Shown here in pieces: positions 18,571 to 29,488 of a stretch of 64,000 bases of DNA. Below the pieces are notes generated by a model. It saw only the letters and a list, made by a program, of their open reading frames with translations, was not told where the DNA came from and searched no databases. Numbering within the stretch: position 1 is the stretch's first letter; each line of letters starts with the position of its first letter. A program made the translations under genes and the position numbers. The DNA lies in assembly GCA_004295565.1 (NCBI GenBank), contig AP019416.1, forward strand, positions 4,712,001 through 4,776,000, in the 5' to 3' direction. This DNA is from Vreelandella olivaria (GTDB lineage: Bacteria; Pseudomonadota; Gammaproteobacteria; Pseudomonadales; Halomonadaceae).

Positions 18571-19200
18571 TTAGTTCAAACCCAGCACATAATTAGCCAC
18601 GGCTTCCATATCGTTGTCGCTCATTTTTGAAGCGATATCGCCCATGATGTTATTGGGGCTATTGTTACGATCGCCTGACGCGAATGCCTGCAGCGTTGAG
18701 ACGGTGTACTGAGCGTGCTGCCCAGACAAGCCAGGGTAAACGGCACTACCGATACCCACGCCGGTTGGCGTATGGCAAGCCGAACAGGCGGGAATGCCTT
18801 TCGACATATCCCCAGCGCGGTAAAGCTCTTCACCGCGTGCCAGTAACTCAGCGTCTTCGTCGCTGGTTTGGCCCAGGTTGGCGTCTTGGCGCGCAAAGTG
18901 TGCCGCTACGTCCCAAGCGTCTTGGTCAGAGAAGTCATCTACTTGACCGGCCATTTGGGGAACCATGCGATTGCCGTCACGGATATCCATGATCTGTTTA
19001 GCCAGATAAGACATCTGCTGACCGGCCAGGTTAGGGAAAGCGCCCGACGGGCTAATGCCCTGCTGCCCATGGCAGGCGGCGCAAGTTTGGGCCATTTCCT
19101 GGCCGGCGGATGCGTCTGCATCGGCCTGGTAGTCCGTTTGTGCGTGGGCGATGCCAACGGCGCCCATGGTAATTGCTAGGCTTGCCAGTAACTTTCTCAT
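18571..19200 (-). CDS. Cytochrome c4, diheme
   Basis: Periplasmic or membrane-associated diheme electron carrier, 209 residues, feeding terminal oxidases. After a signal peptide ending GIAHAQ it carries two class I heme sites: CAACHGQQG near residue 40 and CSACHTPTG near residue 140. The distal methionine ligands are likely in GNRMVPQM and in NNIMGDIASKM. The two-domain repeat and length are typical of cytochrome c4. A c4-dsbA arrangement near engB is widespread in gammaproteobacteria. Confidence 0.93.
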   Translation of the reverse strand: MRKLLASLAITMGAVGIAHAQTDYQADADASAGQEMAQTCAACHGQQGISPSGAFPNLAGQQMSYLAKQIMDIRDGNRMVPQMAGQVDDFSDQDAWDVAAHFARQDANLGQTSDEDAELLARGEELYRAGDMSKGIPACSACHTPTGVGIGSAVYPGLSGQHAQYTVSTLQAFASGDRNNSPNNIMGDIASKMSDNDMEAVANYVLGLN

Positions 19201-19556
19201 TGCTATTCCACTATGCCGTTTTATGTTTGACTGGTACGCACCCTGGGCGCTTCCCAGGTTTCACAAGTTACCAGGGTTAGCTCCGCCAATACCAACCTTC
19301 GCTAATACCTACAACGTATCGCGATGGTACACTAGCGCCCCAGGTCGCAGATATAAACCGCTTGCATTATAACGAATCACCCCAGCGGCGGGAATGCAAG
19401 TACTTACCTGCTTTAGGGGTAATTCGTCGCGGTACCGCTCTCACTTTTTATCATTAGTCGCGATTATGCGTTCTACTTTACCTGATGGTGAGGCGATAAT
19501 GAGTTGATAGTGCGCAGAGTAGGCCGCTTTTATGTTCGTTTTTCAGGATTAACCCC
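19201..19556. other. Divergent intergenic region between cytochrome c4 and engB
   Basis: 356 bp without a gene. It should contain both promoters. A short stem (CCTGGG/CCCAGG around 19251-19267) lies in the c4 leader. I looked for a small RNA with its own terminator, because small RNAs are known near engB in other gammaproteobacteria, and saw no convincing one. Confidence 0.4.
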
Positions 19557-20195
19557 ATGACTACCCCCCATGATAGCCCAGTCCCTCGGCTGAACTACCC
19601 GACGGCAAGTTTTCTTATTAGCGCCCCTACCCTGGCCCTGTGCCCGGACGATACCGGCGCAGAAGTCGCCTTTGCCGGGCGTTCAAACGCGGGCAAATCA
19701 AGCGCTATCAATGCATTAACGCAACAAAATGCGTTAGCGCGCACCTCGCGAACGCCGGGGCGCACCCAACTGATCAATTTTTTCAGCGTGATGAACGACG
19801 AGGCGCGGCGCTTGGTCGATCTCCCCGGCTACGGCTACGCCAAGGTTCCGGAGGCGGTCAAACTGGAGTGGCAAAAGCATCTAGCCGAGTACTTACGCAA
19901 CCGTTTTAGCCTGCGCGGCTTAGTACTGCTAATGGACGTGCGCCACCCGCTCACCGAGTTCGACCAAATGATGCTCGACTATGCCGATCAGCGCGGTATG
20001 CCGGTGCATATTTTGCTCACCAAAGCCGACAAACTGAAGCGAGGCCCGGCCAGTGCTGCCTTGCAGAAAGTGCGCTCACGGTTAAAAGAGTGGGAAGACC
20101 TCGTCTCCGTCCAGCTGTTCTCTTCACTCAAGCGCGACGGCGTCGATACGCTATCCCAGAAGCTCAACCAGTGGCTGTATACGCCGCCTGAATGA
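19557..20195 (+). CDS. engB: Ribosome biogenesis GTP-binding protein EngB (YihA/YsxC)
   Basis: Essential GTPase needed for 50S ribosomal subunit assembly; 212 residues, unbroken. G1 is [14 protein letters not shown] near residue 40. G2 is around [15 protein letters not shown]3 is [15 protein letters not shown]4 is LLTKADKL, and G5 lies around [11 protein letters not shown]. The N-terminal extension ([20 protein letters not shown]) is normal for proteobacterial members. It is divergent from the cytochrome c4 gene and converges with the HAD hydrolase gene, 21 bp apart. Confidence 0.95.
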   Translation: MTTPHDSPVPRLNYPTASFLISAPTLALCPDDTGAEVAFAGRSNAGKSSAINALTQQNALARTSRTPGRTQLINFFSVMNDEARRLVDLPGYGYAKVPEAVKLEWQKHLAEYLRNRFSLRGLVLLMDVRHPLTEFDQMMLDYADQRGMPVHILLTKADKLKRGPASAALQKVRSRLKEWEDLVSVQLFSSLKRDGVDTLSQKLNQWLYTPPE

Positions 20196-20216
20196 TGTCG
20201 CTATTGCTCCGCTGAT

Positions 20217-20942
20217 CTATAACTTCTCAAGCACGCTGGGCAATTGTTTAATATGGGCTATGCGATGCACCCGTGGCGGGAGTGGTTGATCCTCTGTTTG
20301 AGAAATCCATACCGCATGCATGCCCAACTGCTGGGCGGGCAGCACGTCCTCCAGCCACGAATCACCCACGTGCATGGCGCACTCGGGGGCCACGTTGAGT
20401 CGCGACAGCGCGGTGAGGAAAGGCGTAGGATCAGGTTTGGGCGCCAATATCTCGCCCGCGGCAATGGCGACCGGAAAGTAGGCTGCCAGCGGCTGACGTT
20501 TAAGATGAATATTGCCGTTGGTGATCGCCGCCAACTGATAGCGTTCCGCCAGGGCAGCCAGTAAACCGGCCGCTTCCGGGTGAGGCGTAACCTGCACGCG
20601 CAGGCGGTGGAACTCATTCATCGCCGCTGATGCCCACATCAACGCAGCACTGCGGTGCAAACCTGCCTCTTCTAACTGGGCCTCCAGGGCACGCAAACGC
20701 AGCCAGGTGAAATCCCCGCGACGCTCCGGCACCTCTTTGGCCAACTGTTGACGACGCTGGAGATAATCCAGCCCGCCCTCTTCATGGGATAGCCCCAGGG
20801 TGGCTTCCTGGCGCGCTGCCCGCCATGTATCCAACGCCTCCAGTAGCCAGCGGTAGTGCCCCTCTTCGGTGCGCGCCATCACGCCATGGTTATCCCACAG
20901 CGTATCGTCGAGATCGAAGGTAATCGCCTGTAGCATCGTCAT
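20217..20942 (-). CDS. HAD-family hydrolase, YigB-like
   Basis: Haloacid-dehalogenase-type phosphatase, 241 residues. Motif I is [12 protein letters not shown] at the N-terminus with the nucleophile Asp and the helper Asp two residues later. Motif II lies in LAAITNGN, and motif III/IV in [23 protein letters not shown]. The C1 cap is helical. By position, as last gene of the lysA-dapF-DUF484-xerC operon, it corresponds to E. coli yigB, whose product dephosphorylates FMN and a riboflavin precursor. That substrate is inference. The start overlaps the xerC stop by four bases. Confidence 0.85.
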   Translation of the reverse strand: MTMLQAITFDLDDTLWDNHGVMARTEEGHYRWLLEALDTWRAARQEATLGLSHEEGGLDYLQRRQQLAKEVPERRGDFTWLRLRALEAQLEEAGLHRSAALMWASAAMNEFHRLRVQVTPHPEAAGLLAALAERYQLAAITNGNIHLKRQPLAAYFPVAIAAGEILAPKPDPTPFLTALSRLNVAPECAMHVGDSWLEDVLPAQQLGMHAVWISQTEDQPLPPRVHRIAHIKQLPSVLEKL

Positions 20943-21884
20943 GGCTTGCTCCTGGGGCTATTCGTGGGGTCGTTGGGGCCTCGCTTGGCCCGGGGGTGTG
21001 CAGCATCGTAGCTGGTAGCCAGATGCTGCCAGTCAAGCCGAGTGTAGATCTGAGTAGTCGACAGATTGGCGTGCCCCAGCAGTTCTTGCACGGCGCGCAG
21101 ATCCTGGCTTGATTCCAACAGGTGGCTGGCAAAGGAGTGGCGCAAACGGTGGGGGTGAAGGTGTTCGGGCAAGCCACGGGCAACCGACAGCTGCGCTAAG
21201 CGCTTTTGAATGGCGCGATGGCCTAACCGCTGCCCGCGCTGGCCCACAAACAGCGCCTGCTCAGTCATGGGTGCCAACGCGGAGCGACACCCGAGCCATT
21301 CGGTCAGCGCCTGCTGGGCGCGGCGCCCTACCGGCACCTGGCGGGGCTTGCCGCCTTTGCCCATTACCCTGACCCGGCTATGTTGCAAATCACCTAAATC
21401 GAGCGCCGCCAGCTCCGCCAAGCGCAGACCGCTGGAGTAAAACAGCTCAAGAATGGCTTGATCCCGCACGCCCAGCGGCGAGCCGTCGTGGGGGTATCGA
21501 GAAAGCGCGCCAGAGCATCGACATCCACCGGCCGCGGCAGGTGGCTGGGCTGCTTTGGCGTACGCAGCAGCCCCACCGGGTTATCCACCAGCACGCCCTG
21601 CTTGACCAGGTAATCGGCAAAGCGTGAGAGTGCCGCCCGTCGCCGAGCCAGGCTTCTAGGTGCCAAGCCCGGCTGCGCTCTGAGCCTAAAAACGCCCGCA
21701 GGAGCGCGGTATCTAACGCCGCGGGATCCGTCACTGCGCGACGTTCGGTGAAGGCACACAGCGCGGCCAGATCGTGCCGGTACGCCTCGACAGTGGCCGG
21801 ACTGGCATGGGACGCCAGCGTCGCTAGAAAGGCCCCAACGCGCTCGGCTATCGGCGTTTCAACCAGGAGTATCTCATCCACCAT
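20939..21884 (-). CDS. xerC: Tyrosine recombinase XerC, two frame breaks
   Basis: Site-specific recombinase that, with XerD, resolves chromosome dimers at dif; about 315 residues. The N-terminal SAM-like domain ([20 protein letters not shown]) is followed by the catalytic domain: first Arg in [13 protein letters not shown], Lys region [12 protein letters not shown], HxxR box [15 protein letters not shown], and [14 protein letters not shown] with the nucleophilic Tyr. Breaks lie near 21670 and in the G run 21490-21494; joining three segments gives the normal length. The start at 21884 overlaps the DUF484 stop by 11 bases. Operon context matches the conserved gammaproteobacterial lysA-dapF-xerC locus. 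Confidence 0.92.
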
Positions 21885-22586
21885 GGTCGCCCAGCCGCAC
21901 CAGCAAGCGCGCGACGATATCGCCCAAGTACTCGGTGAACAGCGTGTCCATACTGGCGCGGTAAGCGTCAGGGCTGGGGCTGGCGAGTAGCAAATAGCCC
22001 AAGGGGTCACCCGCGGAGAGCCGTGAAATCGCGCACGAGCCCGCTTTGCGGGGCGCTTTGACATGGGGCAACAGGCACTTCCAGTCGCTGACACTCAGTT
22101 TTACGCAGCGGCTGGTACGGCCATCCAGCAGCGCCGACAGCCGCGCGCTGGCATGCTGATCAAGCACGTGCCGCGGCGCCTGGGGCGGCGTCGGTTCACT
22201 ATCGCTTAACGTGGAAGGGCACCACAGCGCCATGGCGGGGGTCTCAAAGCGCTCGCTCAGTTGGTGGCCAATGCTTGCGCCAGCGCATCGCGATCCGGCG
22301 CTTCCACCAGCGCTATCAACGTTTCCCGCAGCCGACGGTACTGGGACTCGTTATGGCGAGCGGTCTCCAACAGGTGTTCCAGGCGACCCTCGGCGGTTTC
22401 CGCACGCTTACGCAGATCCAGCACAAGGCGCTCTAGCAGCGATACTGCCCCGTCGATATGCGGATGGGGCACCTGTAACTGCTGAAGCAGCCCTTCACGG
22501 CCGACGAAAAAATCGGGATGGCGCGCCAGCCAGAACGCCACTTGATCAGGCTCGAGCGTTTTGCGGGGTTCGGGGGCTTGTGACAT
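21874..22586 (-). CDS. DUF484 family protein, one frame break
   Basis: Conserved cytoplasmic protein of unknown function (E. coli YigA family), about 237 residues. The hallmark start DQVAFWLARHPDFFVG is followed by a coiled coil (LERLVLDLRKRAETAEGRLE) and a GAF-like C-terminal part (GDPLGYLLLASPSPDAY, SMDTLFTEYLGDIVARLL). One indel lies near 22257. It occupies the invariant place between dapF and xerC and overlaps xerC, so the two are translationally coupled. No catalytic residues are evident. Confidence 0.85.
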
Positions 22587-22602
22587 CGCCGTTCTCCTCG
22601 AA

Positions 22603-23435
22603 TTAATTAAGTGCTACGCGGCCATCAAAGACGCGTGTAGCTGGCCCCACCATCGTTAGCGCCCCTTCTGGGTCAGGCCACTCAATGCTGAGTTCTCCAC
22701 CGGGTAAATGGACTTTTACCGGGCTTTTCAGCAGCCCCTGGCGAATACCGCTGGCCACTGCGGCGCAGGCACCGGTACCGCAGGCCAGCGTTTCACCGCT
22801 GCCGCGCTCATACACGCGCAAGCGAATTTCACTGGGTGAGAGTACCTGCATAAAGCCCACGTTAACACGCTTAGGGAAACGGGGATGCGCCTCTATCAGT
22901 GGCCCAAGGCGTTCGACCGGGGCGTCGTCCACGCTGTCGACCTGCAGCACCGCATGGGGATTGCCCATGGAGACCACGCCAATCTGTAGCGTTTCACCCC
23001 CACGTCGAGCTGATGCAGGGGTTGATCCCCAGGGGCATCGAACGGCAGCGCCAGAGGACTAAACCGTGGCCGGCCCATATCCACCCGCACCATGCCGTCG
23101 TGCTGAACGGTGAGCACCAAGGGGCCACCGGCGGTTTCAACATGAATTTCATGCTTATGGGTTAGCCGCTGATCGCGCACGAAGCGGGCAAAACAGCGCG
23201 CGCCATTGCCGCAGTTCTCCACTTCACTGCCATCGGCATTGTAAATGCGGTAGCGAAAATCCATCTCCGGATCGCGGGGAGGCTCGACCACTAACAGCTG
23301 ATCAAAGCCAATACCGAAACGCCGGTCTGCCAGTGCGCGGATTTGAGCTTCGTCCAGCCGTGCGCGCTGAGTGACCAGATCCACCATGACGAAGTCATTG
23401 CCCAGGCCATGCATTTTGGTGAAGTGTAACAGCAT
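22603..23435 (-). CDS. dapF: Diaminopimelate epimerase, one frame break
   Basis: Converts LL-DAP to meso-DAP for lysine and peptidoglycan synthesis; about 277 residues. The start at 23435 ([15 protein letters not shown]) overlaps the lysA stop as TGATG. The two catalytic cysteines are in ENCGNGARC (about residue 74) and ACGTGACAA (about residue 222). Other landmarks: [44 protein letters not shown]. One indel lies in the C run 22997-23001. Because this is an essential gene, the break is best explained as a sequence error. Confidence 0.94.
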
Positions 23436-24704
23436 CAGCGCCCCCCTTCGGGTAGCAGCGCTTCGCCCGCCCACAGGCTGGCGACGGTTTCCCGTGCGCG
23501 TACCACGTGGCAGTTGTCGCCATCGACCATTAGCTCGGCGGCACGAGGGCGGCTGTTGTAGTTCGAGGCCATGACAAACCCATAGGCTCCCGCCGAGCGC
23601 ACCGCCAGCAGATCACCTTCGGCAATGGCCAGCTCGCGCTCTTTGCCCAGAAAGTCACCGGTTTCGCAAACGGGGCCCACCACGTCGTAGAAGGCACTCT
23701 CCCGGGATTGGCGGGTATCCACCGGCACAATCGCCTGCCAGGCCTGGTACAGCGCCGGACGAATCAGGTCGTTCATGGCCGCATCGACAATGGCAAAGTT
23801 TTTGGTCTCTCCGGGCTTTAAGAACTCCACCCGGGTGAGCATAACACCCGCATTGGCGGCTATCGAACGGCCTGGCTCGAACAGCAGCGTCAACTGCTCG
23901 CCGCCCTCCCAGCGCGAAAGCCGCGCCAGCAGTTGGCTGGCGTAATCGAACGGCTGGGGCGGCTTTTCGTCACGATATGGCACGCCTAAACCACCGCCTA
24001 AATCGAGGTGCTCGATTTCGATGCCTCGCTCGCGCAGGCGCTCCATGAGTACCAATAAGCGTTCAAGAGCATCCAAAAACGGCGCCGTCTCAGTAAGCTG
24101 GGAACCGATGTGGCAGTCGAGCCCCTTCACCTGCACATTGGGCAGGCTTGCGGCCAGCTGGTAAACCGCCAGCGCTTCATCCACCGGAATACCGAACTTG
24201 TTATCCTTCAAACCGGTGGAGATATACGGATGAGTCCCCGCATCCACGTCCGGATTTACCCGCAACGAGACCGGCGCCACGCTACCCAGCTCGCCAGCGA
24301 CGCGGTTCAAGCGCTCGAGCTCAGGGCGCGACTCAACGTTAAAGCACTTAATGCCCACTTCCAGCGCACGGGCCATTTCATGGGGCTGCTTACAACCCCG
24401 GAAAAGACCACTTTTTCCGGGTCGCCCCCGCCTTCAGTACCCGCTCAAGCTCGCCGATGGAGACGATATCGAACCCCGCACCCAGCTTGGCCAACAGGCC
24501 CAGCACGGCCAGATTGGAGTTGGCCTTCACCGCGTAACAGATCAAGTGCGGGTGGCCGCCCAGCGCTTCAGTGTAGGCGCGAAAGTGGCGCTCAAAGGTC
24601 GCCTTTGAGTAGACATAGCAGGGCGTGCCGTACTCGTCGGCAATCCGTGACAGCGGCACATCTTCGGCGTACAGCACGCCATCGCGGTAATTAAAATAAT
24701 CCAT
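23435..24704 (-). CDS. lysA: Diaminopimelate decarboxylase, frame breaks
   Basis: PLP enzyme for the last step of lysine synthesis, about 423 residues. The start [18 protein letters not shown] follows a strong AAGGAG site. The PLP-lysine is in [15 protein letters not shown] near residue 57. Downstream are [30 protein letters not shown], the catalytic Cys in [11 protein letters not shown], and the Tyr in [15 protein letters not shown]. Two indels close together (about 24390-24430) interrupt the block that should read DPEKVVFSG and then [10 protein letters not shown]. It is sandwiched between lptM and dapF as in other gammaproteobacteria. Confidence 0.94.
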
Positions 24705-24729
24705 GAGGCTCTCCTTCTCCTACGCCTGT

Positions 24730-24851
24730 CTATTCAGACGGCTGCTCATCGGCGGGTGCATCTTCCGGCAGATAAAGCGGCCCCTTTGCCCACAGGCAGT
24801 AACCGCGGTTAACAGCAGCGCCGTAAGAGCGATGATTGCCAGCGTTTTCAT
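24730..24851 (-). CDS. lptM: LptM small lipoprotein (YifL), one frame break
   Basis: Tiny outer-membrane lipoprotein, about 40 residues, that helps mature the LptDE lipopolysaccharide translocon. From the ATG at 24851 the signal is [20 protein letters not shown] with the lipobox Cys, then CGQ. After correcting a missing A near 24786 the conserved KGPLYLPED motif follows and the reading ends DEQPSE at 24730. The LptM family is defined by exactly this Cys-Gly-(Q/L)-KGPLYLP start. Its ATG overlaps the argH stop (ATGA). It is easy to overlook because the uncorrected frame hides the motif. Confidence 0.82.
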
Positions 24852-26250
24852 GCGCCCGCCTTGAGCGCGGCCAACGCCTCACGCGCTCGCTGGGCGGCCG
24901 CCCGCACCTGGTTGGGAGCCGTGCCACCAATATGGTTACGGGCGGCGACCGAGCCTTCCAGAGTCAATACCTCGAACACATCCTGCTCGATGGTAGCGGA
25001 GAACTGCTGAAGCTCTTCCAGGCTCATTTCAGACAGGTCTTTTTTCGCTTTTTAGGCCATACGCCACCGACTGACCGACGATTTCGTGGGCATCGCGGAA
25101 GGCCACGCCTTTGCGCACCAGATAGTCGGCCAAATCCGTGGCGGTAGAGAAACCGCGCCGCGCCGCTTCATACATGCTGGCTTTTTTGGGCTCAATAGCA
25201 GGCACCATATCGGCGAAGGCTTTCAGGCAGTCGCGCACGGTGTCCACGGCATCGAACAGCGGCTCTTTATCTTCCTGATTGTCTTTGTTGTAGGCCAACG
25301 GCTGCGATTTCATCAGCGTTAACAGCGACATCAGGTGGCCATAAACACGACCGGTTTTGCCGCGCACCAGTTCCGGTACGTCGGGGTTTTTCTTCTGCGG
25401 CATGATGGATGAGCCGGTGCAGAAACGATCGGGCAGGTCGATAAAGTTGAACTGGGCGCTGGTGCACAGCACCAGCTCTTCGCTCATGCGCGACAGGTGC
25501 ATCAATAGGATGCTGGCAAAGCTGGTGAATTCAATAGCGAAGTCACGATCCGAGACGGCGTCCAGGGAGTTCTCCGTGGGGCGGTCAAAGCCTAATAGCT
25601 CTGCGGTGACGTGGCGGTCGATGGGATAGGTAGTGCCGGCGAGCGCCGCGGCACCAGCGGCATGACATTGACACGCTTGCGGCAGTCCAGCAGGCGTTCG
25701 TGATCGCGAGCCAGCATCTCTTGCCAAGCCAGAATATGATGACCAAAGGTGACCGGCTGGGCGGTTTGCAGATGGGTAAAGCCGGGCATGATGGTCTCGG
25801 CTTCACGGTCAGCCAGCTCGATCATGCCTTCGCGCAGACGTTTCAGCTCCACTTCAATAACGTCGATCTCATCGCGCATAAACAGCCGGATATCGGTGGC
25901 CACCTGATCGTTACGTGAACGCCCGGTGTGGAGCTTTTTACCGGTAATGCCGATCTTTTCGGTCAGCCGCGCTTCGATGTTCATATGCACATCTTCCAGC
26001 GGCACCGACCAGTTAAATTCGCCGCGCTCGATTTCGCCCTGTATCTCGTTCAGGCCGTTAATAATCGCATCGCGCTCATCATCGGTAAGCACGCCTACCC
26101 GAGCAAGCATGGTGGCGTGGGCAATGGAACCCTGGATGTCCTGGGGGCCAGACGCTGGTCGAAATTAACCGACGCGGTGAAGCGTGCAACAAAGGCATCG
26201 GTGGGCTCGCTAAAGCGACCGCCCCAAGACTGATTCGTGGCTTGGCTCAT
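24848..26250 (-). CDS. argH: Argininosuccinate lyase, three frame breaks
   Basis: Final enzyme of arginine synthesis, about 467 residues, homotetrameric. From the ATG at 26250: [14 protein letters not shown], then [59 protein letters not shown], and the fumarase/aspartase-superfamily signature [12 protein letters not shown]. The C-terminus in the corrected frame reads [11 protein letters not shown] and ends ALAALKAGA. Breaks lie in a G run at 26143-26147, near 25650, and in a T run near 25040-25050. All segments align in order, so I treat it as one intact gene with sequence errors. Confidence 0.93.
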
Positions 26251-26347
26251 CGAAGATATATCCTGCTAGCAAAACAAAGGAGTCGTTAGCAGAAAGTGTA
26301 CCAGAGTCGCCCCGGTCAGCGGCACGCCGTTTTTATTTATGCGGCGG

Positions 26348-28408
26348 CTAAGAGCGTGACGTTATGACCGCAGCCGGTTTGTGTAGAAATTCGCGTAGTG
26401 CATCTAGGGGCATGGGGCGGGCAAAGTAGAAACCCTGAAAATAGTCGCAGTGGCGCTGTTGAAGATAGCCAAACTGTTCTGCCGTCTCAACGCCCTCGAC
26501 CAGCACTTCGAGCCCCATTTTTCCCGCCATAGCGACCACGCCGTCGATAATGGCGGCATCGTACCGGTCAGAAATCACATCGCGCACAAAGGAGCGGTCA
26601 ATCTTGATGCGATTAATCGGCAAGCGCTTTAAGTAGCTTAGGCTGGAGAAGCCGGTGCCAAAATCATCTAGCGCAATCTGGACTCCCAGCGCTCGTAGGT
26701 TTCTTAGTGCCTGGATCGCTTGCTCGGCGCTGTCCATTAGCACCCCCTCGGTAAGCTCCAGCTCTAACAGCGTTGACGTTAGACCGCTACTCGCCAGCAC
26801 CTGCTCAATGGAAGCGAGGAAGCCAGGGCGTTGAAACTGCATCGGCGAAATATTGACCGCCATGGTGATCTCGCCCAGTCCCAGGCTATTGAGCTGATGG
26901 GCATCGCGACAGGCGGTAGCCAACACCCACTCGCTGATCGGAATGATCTGACCAGTATCTTCGGCAAGGCTGATAAAATCAGAGGGAGGAATATTGCCGC
27001 GCTCAGGGTGCTGCCAGCGGATCAGCGCCTCAACCCCTACCACACGACCGCTTGGCGCATGAATCTGCGGCTGGTAATGAAGCTCAAACTGCTGCTGCTC
27101 AATGGCTTGCTGTAGCGCGCTGCGTAAGCTGACCCGTTCACTCACCTTGCGATTCAAGTCTTCGGTATACCAGTGGTAGGTATTACGCCCGCGCCGTTTG
27201 GCTTTATACATGGCCAAATCCGCCTGCTGAATAAGCTGGTGGGGGTTTTTCATACGGCCGTCATTGATGGCAATGCCGATACTGGCGGTGATGCGCAGCT
27301 CACTGCCGCGGTACCAGTAAGGGGGCGAAAGGCCCTGAAGCACTCGTTCGACCACTTGTATCACGTCATCTTGGTGGGCCAGATCCGGCAGCAGCACAAC
27401 GAACTCATCGCTACCAAAGCGCGCCACGGTGTCCCAGGGGCGCAGTTCATTTCTCCAGCCGCTTGGCGACCTCGACTAAAATAAAGTCGCCCACTTCATG
27501 ACCCAGGGTATCGTTGATCGGTTTGAAATCGTCCAGGTCAATAAACAGCACGGCTATAAAGCGATGGTAGCGGCGCGCCACCACGCACCCTTGCTCTAGA
27601 CGCTGACCTAGCAGCAGGCGGTTGGGCAGCCCCGTCAGCGCATCATGGTGGGCGTTATAGGCTAGCTGGGCCTGATATTCGCGTTGCTCGGAAATATCAT
27701 TTTGCACGCCAATAAAGTGGGTTACGTGCCCCGTTTCTTCATCGCGCACGGGCGAAATGTGCAGATCGTTCCAAAAAGCCGAGCCGTCACACCGGTAGTT
27801 GCGGATCACCACGTGCACTTCACGTTGCGCGTCAATACCATCCCGTAGCTGCCTGATGGTAGCAGGGTCAGACTCTTCACCCTGCAAAAAGCGACAGTTA
27901 AGTCCTAATACTTGGCGACGTGAATAGCCGGTAATGCGTTCAAAAGCCGCATTCACATAAACAATGGGCAGTTCGCTGCGCTGGGCGTCCGTAATGATAA
28001 TCCCGTTAGTACTCGACTCAACGCCACGCTCTAATAGTTTCAGTTGATGCTCGCTCGCCTTACGCCGCGTAATGACCCGGGCAATTACGTAAATCACGCC
28101 CTCCCAAAGGAAGCAGTGACTTCCAGCCAGTGCTGCTTGCCGGTTGCGGAAACAGCGCGCACCTCGAAGGGAGTGACCTTTTCGCCTTGGTGCAGTCGCT
28201 GTAAAGCTCCCTCGATCACGGGATGGTCAAGGGGATCTATAACGACGCCGCAGGCACGCCCGATCAATTCTTCGGACGAATACCCCAGCAGCGTTTCGAA
28301 GGCTGGATTGACTTGCAACAGCGTGCCTTCAAAGTCGATACAGCAGAACAGATCCCGTGAAAGCAGGAAAAACTGGTCAAGCTGGCCGTGGGGTAACACT
28401 AAGGACAT
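26348..28408 (-). CDS. PAS-LOV-GGDEF-EAL cyclic-di-GMP signalling protein, two frame breaks
   Basis: About 686 residues without transmembrane segments. PAS 1 spans about residues 10-110 (CCIDFEGTLLQVNPAFETLLGYS). The second PAS is a LOV domain: GLNCRFLQGEESD with the photoactive Cys near residue 172, then RNYRCDGSAFWNDLHISPV and the flavin-contacting Gln in HFIGVQNDIS. The GGDEF domain follows (HHDALTGLPNRLLL); its active-site motif is RFGSDEF, a Ser replacing the first-position-type Gly, so cyclase activity is doubtful. The EAL domain looks complete: VEALIRWQHP, MAVNISPMQF, ELTEGVLMD, DDFGTGFSSL, KIDRSFV, VEGVETAEQ. The likely output is blue-light-tuned c-di-GMP hydrolysis. Breaks lie near 28100 and 27455. 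It stands alone, divergent from hemC. Confidence 0.88.
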
Positions 28409-28543
28409 AGGGTTTCCTAGAGAGCGAATAAAACACGTGACGGGAGCATAATGAGTTCCGTTATTTTTACTGTGGCGTTCGGTGCTTTATGATGACACCT
28501 ATCATAGCTTGACTCGCCGTGTCTGCGGTATAGGGAGAATAAC

Positions 28544-29488
28544 GTGCTATCAATCACCAAACTGCGCATTGCCACGCGTAAAAGCCAATTGGCCATGTGG
28601 CAGGCTGAGTACGTTCGCGACCGCTTAATGGCGGCCCACAACGGCCTTGAGGTCGAGCTTGTGGCGCTGTCTACCAAGGGCGACAAAATTCTTGATACGC
28701 CGCTTTCTAAAATTGGCGGTAAAGGGTTGTTCGTTAAAGAGTTGGAAGACGCCATGCTCGATGGCCGTGCGGATATTGCCGTCCATTCGATGAAAGATGT
28801 CCCCATGCACTTCCCCGAAGGATTGGGCCTATCGGTCATTCTCGAGGGCGCCGACCCTACCGATGCGTTTGTATCCAACCACTACTCTAGCATTGATGAG
28901 CTTCCCGAAGGGGCACGGATTGGTACTGCCAGTCTGCGCCGTGGGCTGCAGATGCGTGAAGCCCGCCCCGACCTGCAAATTCTTAATCTGCGCGGCAACG
29001 TGCAAACGCGGCTAGGCAAATTAGACGCGGGGGAATTCGACGCCATCATCCTGGCGACCTCTGGCCTTAAGCGGTTGGGCTTGGATGAGCGGATTGCCCA
29101 GGCACTGCCGCCGGAAGTGTGCTTACCCGCCTGCGGTCAGGGCGCCTTAGGCATTGAGTGCCGCCTGCATGATCCTGAACTGATTGCCTTGCTGGCCCCG
29201 CTGGATGACGCAGATACCGCGACACGCGTGCGTGCCGAAAGAGCCATGAACACGCGTTTAGAGGGCGGCTGTCAGGTACCCATTGCAGGCCACGCGGTAC
29301 TGGACACCGCCAATGAAACTCTTTGGCTACGCGGCTTAGTCGGCAATCCTGAAGGGACTGAAGTATTACGTGCCGAAGGGCGTGGCTCGATGCATGAGCC
29401 GGAAGCGCTGGGCATCCGGATTGCCGAAGAGCTGCTCGACCAGGGCGCCGGCGATATTTTAGCTGAGGTTTACGGCCGCGCCATATGA
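28544..29488 (+). CDS. hemC: Hydroxymethylbilane synthase
   Basis: Porphobilinogen deaminase, 314 residues, unbroken; polymerises four porphobilinogens to hydroxymethylbilane. Landmarks: [68 protein letters not shown], and the dipyrromethane-cofactor cysteine in [13 protein letters not shown] near residue 242. It is the first gene of a hemC-hemD-hemX-hemY operon; hemD starts within its stop codon (ATGA). The promoter should lie between 28409 and 28543, shared with the divergent LOV protein gene. Confidence 0.96.
   Translation: MLSITKLRIATRKSQLAMWQAEYVRDRLMAAHNGLEVELVALSTKGDKILDTPLSKIGGKGLFVKELEDAMLDGRADIAVHSMKDVPMHFPEGLGLSVILEGADPTDAFVSNHYSSIDELPEGARIGTASLRRGLQMREARPDLQILNLRGNVQTRLGKLDAGEFDAIILATSGLKRLGLDERIAQALPPEVCLPACGQGALGIECRLHDPELIALLAPLDDADTATRVRAERAMNTRLEGGCQVPIAGHAVLDTANETLWLRGLVGNPEGTEVLRAEGRGSMHEPEALGIRIAEELLDQGAGDILAEVYGRAI

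Noticed and set aside
19201-19556. Small RNA of the Spot42/ErsA kind near engB
   Set aside because: No promoter-like core with a following intrinsic terminator was seen in the gap.
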